Assembly (NCBI RefSeq): GCF_024662015.1
Contig: NZ_CP102480.1
Span: 4,024,501 to 4,088,500, forward strand
Origin: Nisaea acidiphila
GTDB taxonomy: Bacteria; Pseudomonadota; Alphaproteobacteria; Thalassobaculales; Thalassobaculaceae
Reading direction: 5' to 3'
Length of the DNA: 64,000 bases
Below are positions 62,263-64,000 of this stretch, one piece after another. The first letter of the stretch is position 1. Every line of letters starts with the position of its first letter. The notes under the pieces are model-generated. The model had not been told where the DNA came from. It saw only the letters and a program-made list of their open reading frames with translations, and did not search any database. The position numbers were made by a program, and so were the translations under genes.

Positions 62263-64000
62263 ATGAAGAACCCCAAGGATCAGGATACCAAACGGGCCTT
62301 CACCCGCCGCTCGCTGCTTCTCGGCGCCGGCCAGCTTGGCCTTGTCGGGGCGCTTGGCGCGCGACTCTATTATCTGCAGGTCGTCGAGGCGGAGCGGTAC
62401 CGCACGCTGTCGGAAGAAAACCAGTTCAACCTCGAACTTCTGCCGCCGACCCGCGGCCTGATCCTCGACCGGAACGGCATCGAGATCGCGGCCAACGAGG
62501 ATAATTTCCGCGTCGACCTGGTTCCCGAACAGACGAGTGACGTGCGGGCGACGATCGATGCGCTGCGTCAGATCGTCCATGTCGACGACTGGAACATAAA
62601 GCGCGTCCTGAAAGAGGTCTCGCGCAAACGCAGCTTCGTGCCGGTGACTGTGGTCGAGAACCTCACCCGCGAGGATATCAGCCGGGTCGCCGTCAACGCG
62701 CCCTACCTGCCGGGCGTCCGGATCGAGGAGGGGCGCTCGCGCTTCTACCCATACGGCTCCAGCGCGGTGAACGTGACCGGCTATGTCGCGGCGGTGTCCG
62801 ACAGCGAGCTGACCGGCGATCCCGTACTGGAACTCCCCGACTTCCGTATCGGCAAGAGCGGCGTCGAGAAGCTGTATGACGAGAAGATGCGCGGCTCGGC
62901 CGGACGGCGGCAGGTGGAAGTGAACGCGCTCGGCCGGATCATTCGCAAGTTGCCGGGCGACGAGGGGCAGCCGGGCCAGAACATCCGGCTCACTCTTGAC
63001 ATGTCGCTGCAGGCCTACGCCCATGACCGTCTGGCTCTTGGGACCTCCGAGCGGGTGCCGATCGCGGATATCCGCGTGCAGGAGGCGCTCGCCCGTCAGG
63101 GGGTGCCGAAGCGCTATCTGGAGAACGAGGACGGTACCGTCTTTCTCGACAAGGACGGCAGCATCGTCCCGGGCGAGAGCGGCGGCGCGGTCGTCATGGA
63201 TGTCCATACCGGCGAGATCCATGCGCTGGTCTCGACACCCGGTTTCGACCCGAACAATTTCAACAAGGGACTGAGCGCGCGCGACTGGGAGGACCTGCTC
63301 TCCAATCCGCGTCACCCGATGACGAACAAGGCCATTGCGGGAACCTACCCGCCTGGCTCGACCTTCAAGATGGTCGTTGCGCTGGCGGCTCTGGAGGCCG
63401 GCGTGGCGGGGCCGGAGACGCGGGTCTTCTGCAACGGTCACATGGATCTCGGAAATGCCCGGTTCCATTGCTGGAAGCGGTGGGGACACGGCCATATGGA
63501 TGTCGTGTCCGCGCTGGAACAGAGCTGCGACGTCTATTTCTACGAGGTGGCGAAGCGTGTCGGGATCGACCGGATCGCGGATATGGCACGCCGTTTCGGG
63601 CTCGGCGAGAGTCTCGAGATCGAACTGCCGGGCGAGCGCAGTGGTCTGATTCCCACGAAGGAATGGAAGCTCGCGGTCATCGGCGAGCGCTGGCAGAAGG
63701 GGGAAACCCTGGTGACCGGCATCGGACAGGGCTTCGTGCTTGCCACCCCGTTGCAGCTCGCGGTGATGACCTCGCGAATGGTCAATGGCGGATACGCCGT
63801 GAAACCCTCTCTGGTGCGCAAGCCCGACGGAGCCGGCGAGGCGCCGGCGAAGCTCAATGTTTCGCGCTCCCATCTTTCCTACGTCCTGGAAGGCATGCGC
63901 CGGGTCGTAAACGGACAGCGCGGCACGGCCCGCAAGGCGCAGATCCCGGGTGCCGATTTCGAGGTCGGCGGGAAGACCGGAACGGCCCAGGTGCGCCGGA
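62263..64000 (+). CDS. mrdA: Penicillin-binding protein 2, elongation transpeptidase (partial)
   Basis: The first 579 codons of PBP2; the gene runs off the window. A single membrane anchor (SLLLGAGQLGLVGALGARLYYL) is followed by the pedestal domain (LLPPTRGLILDRNGIEIAANED) and the transpeptidase domain. Ser366 in YPPGSTFK (366-369) is the acylated serine, SCD is in ALEQSCDVYFYE as the second motif, and Lys571 starts KTGTA at the end of the window. It cross-links new peptidoglycan in rod elongation with RodA, whose gene should follow. It is the target of mecillinam-type beta-lactams in other species. Confidence 0.97.
   Translation, partial: MKNPKDQDTKRAFTRRSLLLGAGQLGLVGALGARLYYLQVVEAERYRTLSEENQFNLELLPPTRGLILDRNGIEIAANEDNFRVDLVPEQTSDVRATIDALRQIVHVDDWNIKRVLKEVSRKRSFVPVTVVENLTREDISRVAVNAPYLPGVRIEEGRSRFYPYGSSAVNVTGYVAAVSDSELTGDPVLELPDFRIGKSGVEKLYDEKMRGSAGRRQVEVNALGRIIRKLPGDEGQPGQNIRLTLDMSLQAYAHDRLALGTSERVPIADIRVQEALARQGVPKRYLENEDGTVFLDKDGSIVPGESGGAVVMDVHTGEIHALVSTPGFDPNNFNKGLSARDWEDLLSNPRHPMTNKAIAGTYPPGSTFKMVVALAALEAGVAGPETRVFCNGHMDLGNARFHCWKRWGHGHMDVVSALEQSCDVYFYEVAKRVGIDRIADMARRFGLGESLEIELPGERSGLIPTKEWKLAVIGERWQKGETLVTGIGQGFVLATPLQLAVMTSRMVNGGYAVKPSLVRKPDGAGEAPAKLNVSRSHLSYVLEGMRRVVNGQRGTARKAQIPGADFEVGGKTGTAQVRR

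Overview
The window is about 64 kb of GC-rich, densely coding DNA from an alphaproteobacterium. Supporting signs are a circularly permuted two-piece tmRNA gene, the alphaproteobacterial type of SspB, the serC-serA pair, a thyA-folA...mrp-hflK-hflC-DUF2065-degP run, and a TAXI-type TRAP transporter. Overall gene content is closest to what I know of marine Rhodospirillales, but that placement is inference. No phage, integrase, transposase, rRNA, tRNA or CRISPR array was seen.

Layout. 1-9.1 kb: end of a Sel1-repeat protein, a putative glycosyltransferase, a secreted FKBP-rhodanese fusion with a DUF3445 protein and a VOC protein, an arginine deiminase-family enzyme, an acyl-CoA synthetase and a large MscS channel. 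9.1-14.3 kb: a 56-residue acidic protein behind a textbook sigma-54 promoter, then a divergent glucan locus (esterase and OpgC leftward, OpgH rightward) and a Nudix hydrolase. 14.3-18.4 kb: a PKHD-type dioxygenase, a glutathionyl-hydroquinone reductase and four uncharacterised genes, two of them tandem paralogues. 18.5-21.8 kb: a small RNA resembling the alpha-r8/MmgR family, then serC-serA. 21.8-29.6 kb: accessory-looking DNA with a P-loop kinase, a DUF3500 protein, a TetR-yciI-tag operon with a double operator, two LysR regulators, a GNAT, a DUF1127 protein, palindromic repeats, a four-copy repeat and an AT-rich membrane protein gene, ending at apt.

29.7-41 kb: a complete Mla/MCE-type lipid transport operon (permease, ATPase, MCE protein, lipoprotein), a class III aminotransferase, a TAXI TRAP transporter with a universal stress protein, and a lone short flagellin. 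41-46 kb: class I fumarase with a hydrolase, sspB next to the permuted ssrA, and a TPR protein. 46-53.7 kb: thyA, folA, two acetyltransferases, mrp/apbC, then hflK, hflC, a DUF2065 protein and degP. 53.7-59.5 kb: serB, miaA and ilvB-ilvN-ilvC. 59.7-64 kb: mreB, mreC, mreD and the first 579 codons of the PBP2 gene, which runs off the window.

Functional links: serA, serC and serB give the whole three-step serine pathway in two places. ssrA makes the degradation tag and its neighbour sspB encodes the adaptor that hands tagged proteins to ClpXP. HflKC and DegP cover membrane and periplasmic protein quality control. MreBCD-PBP2 is the elongation machinery for the cell wall. The least explained items are the sigma-54-driven small protein, the MmgR-like RNA in front of serC, the block of unknown genes at 16.1-18.4 kb, and the four-copy repeat beside an AT-rich membrane gene.
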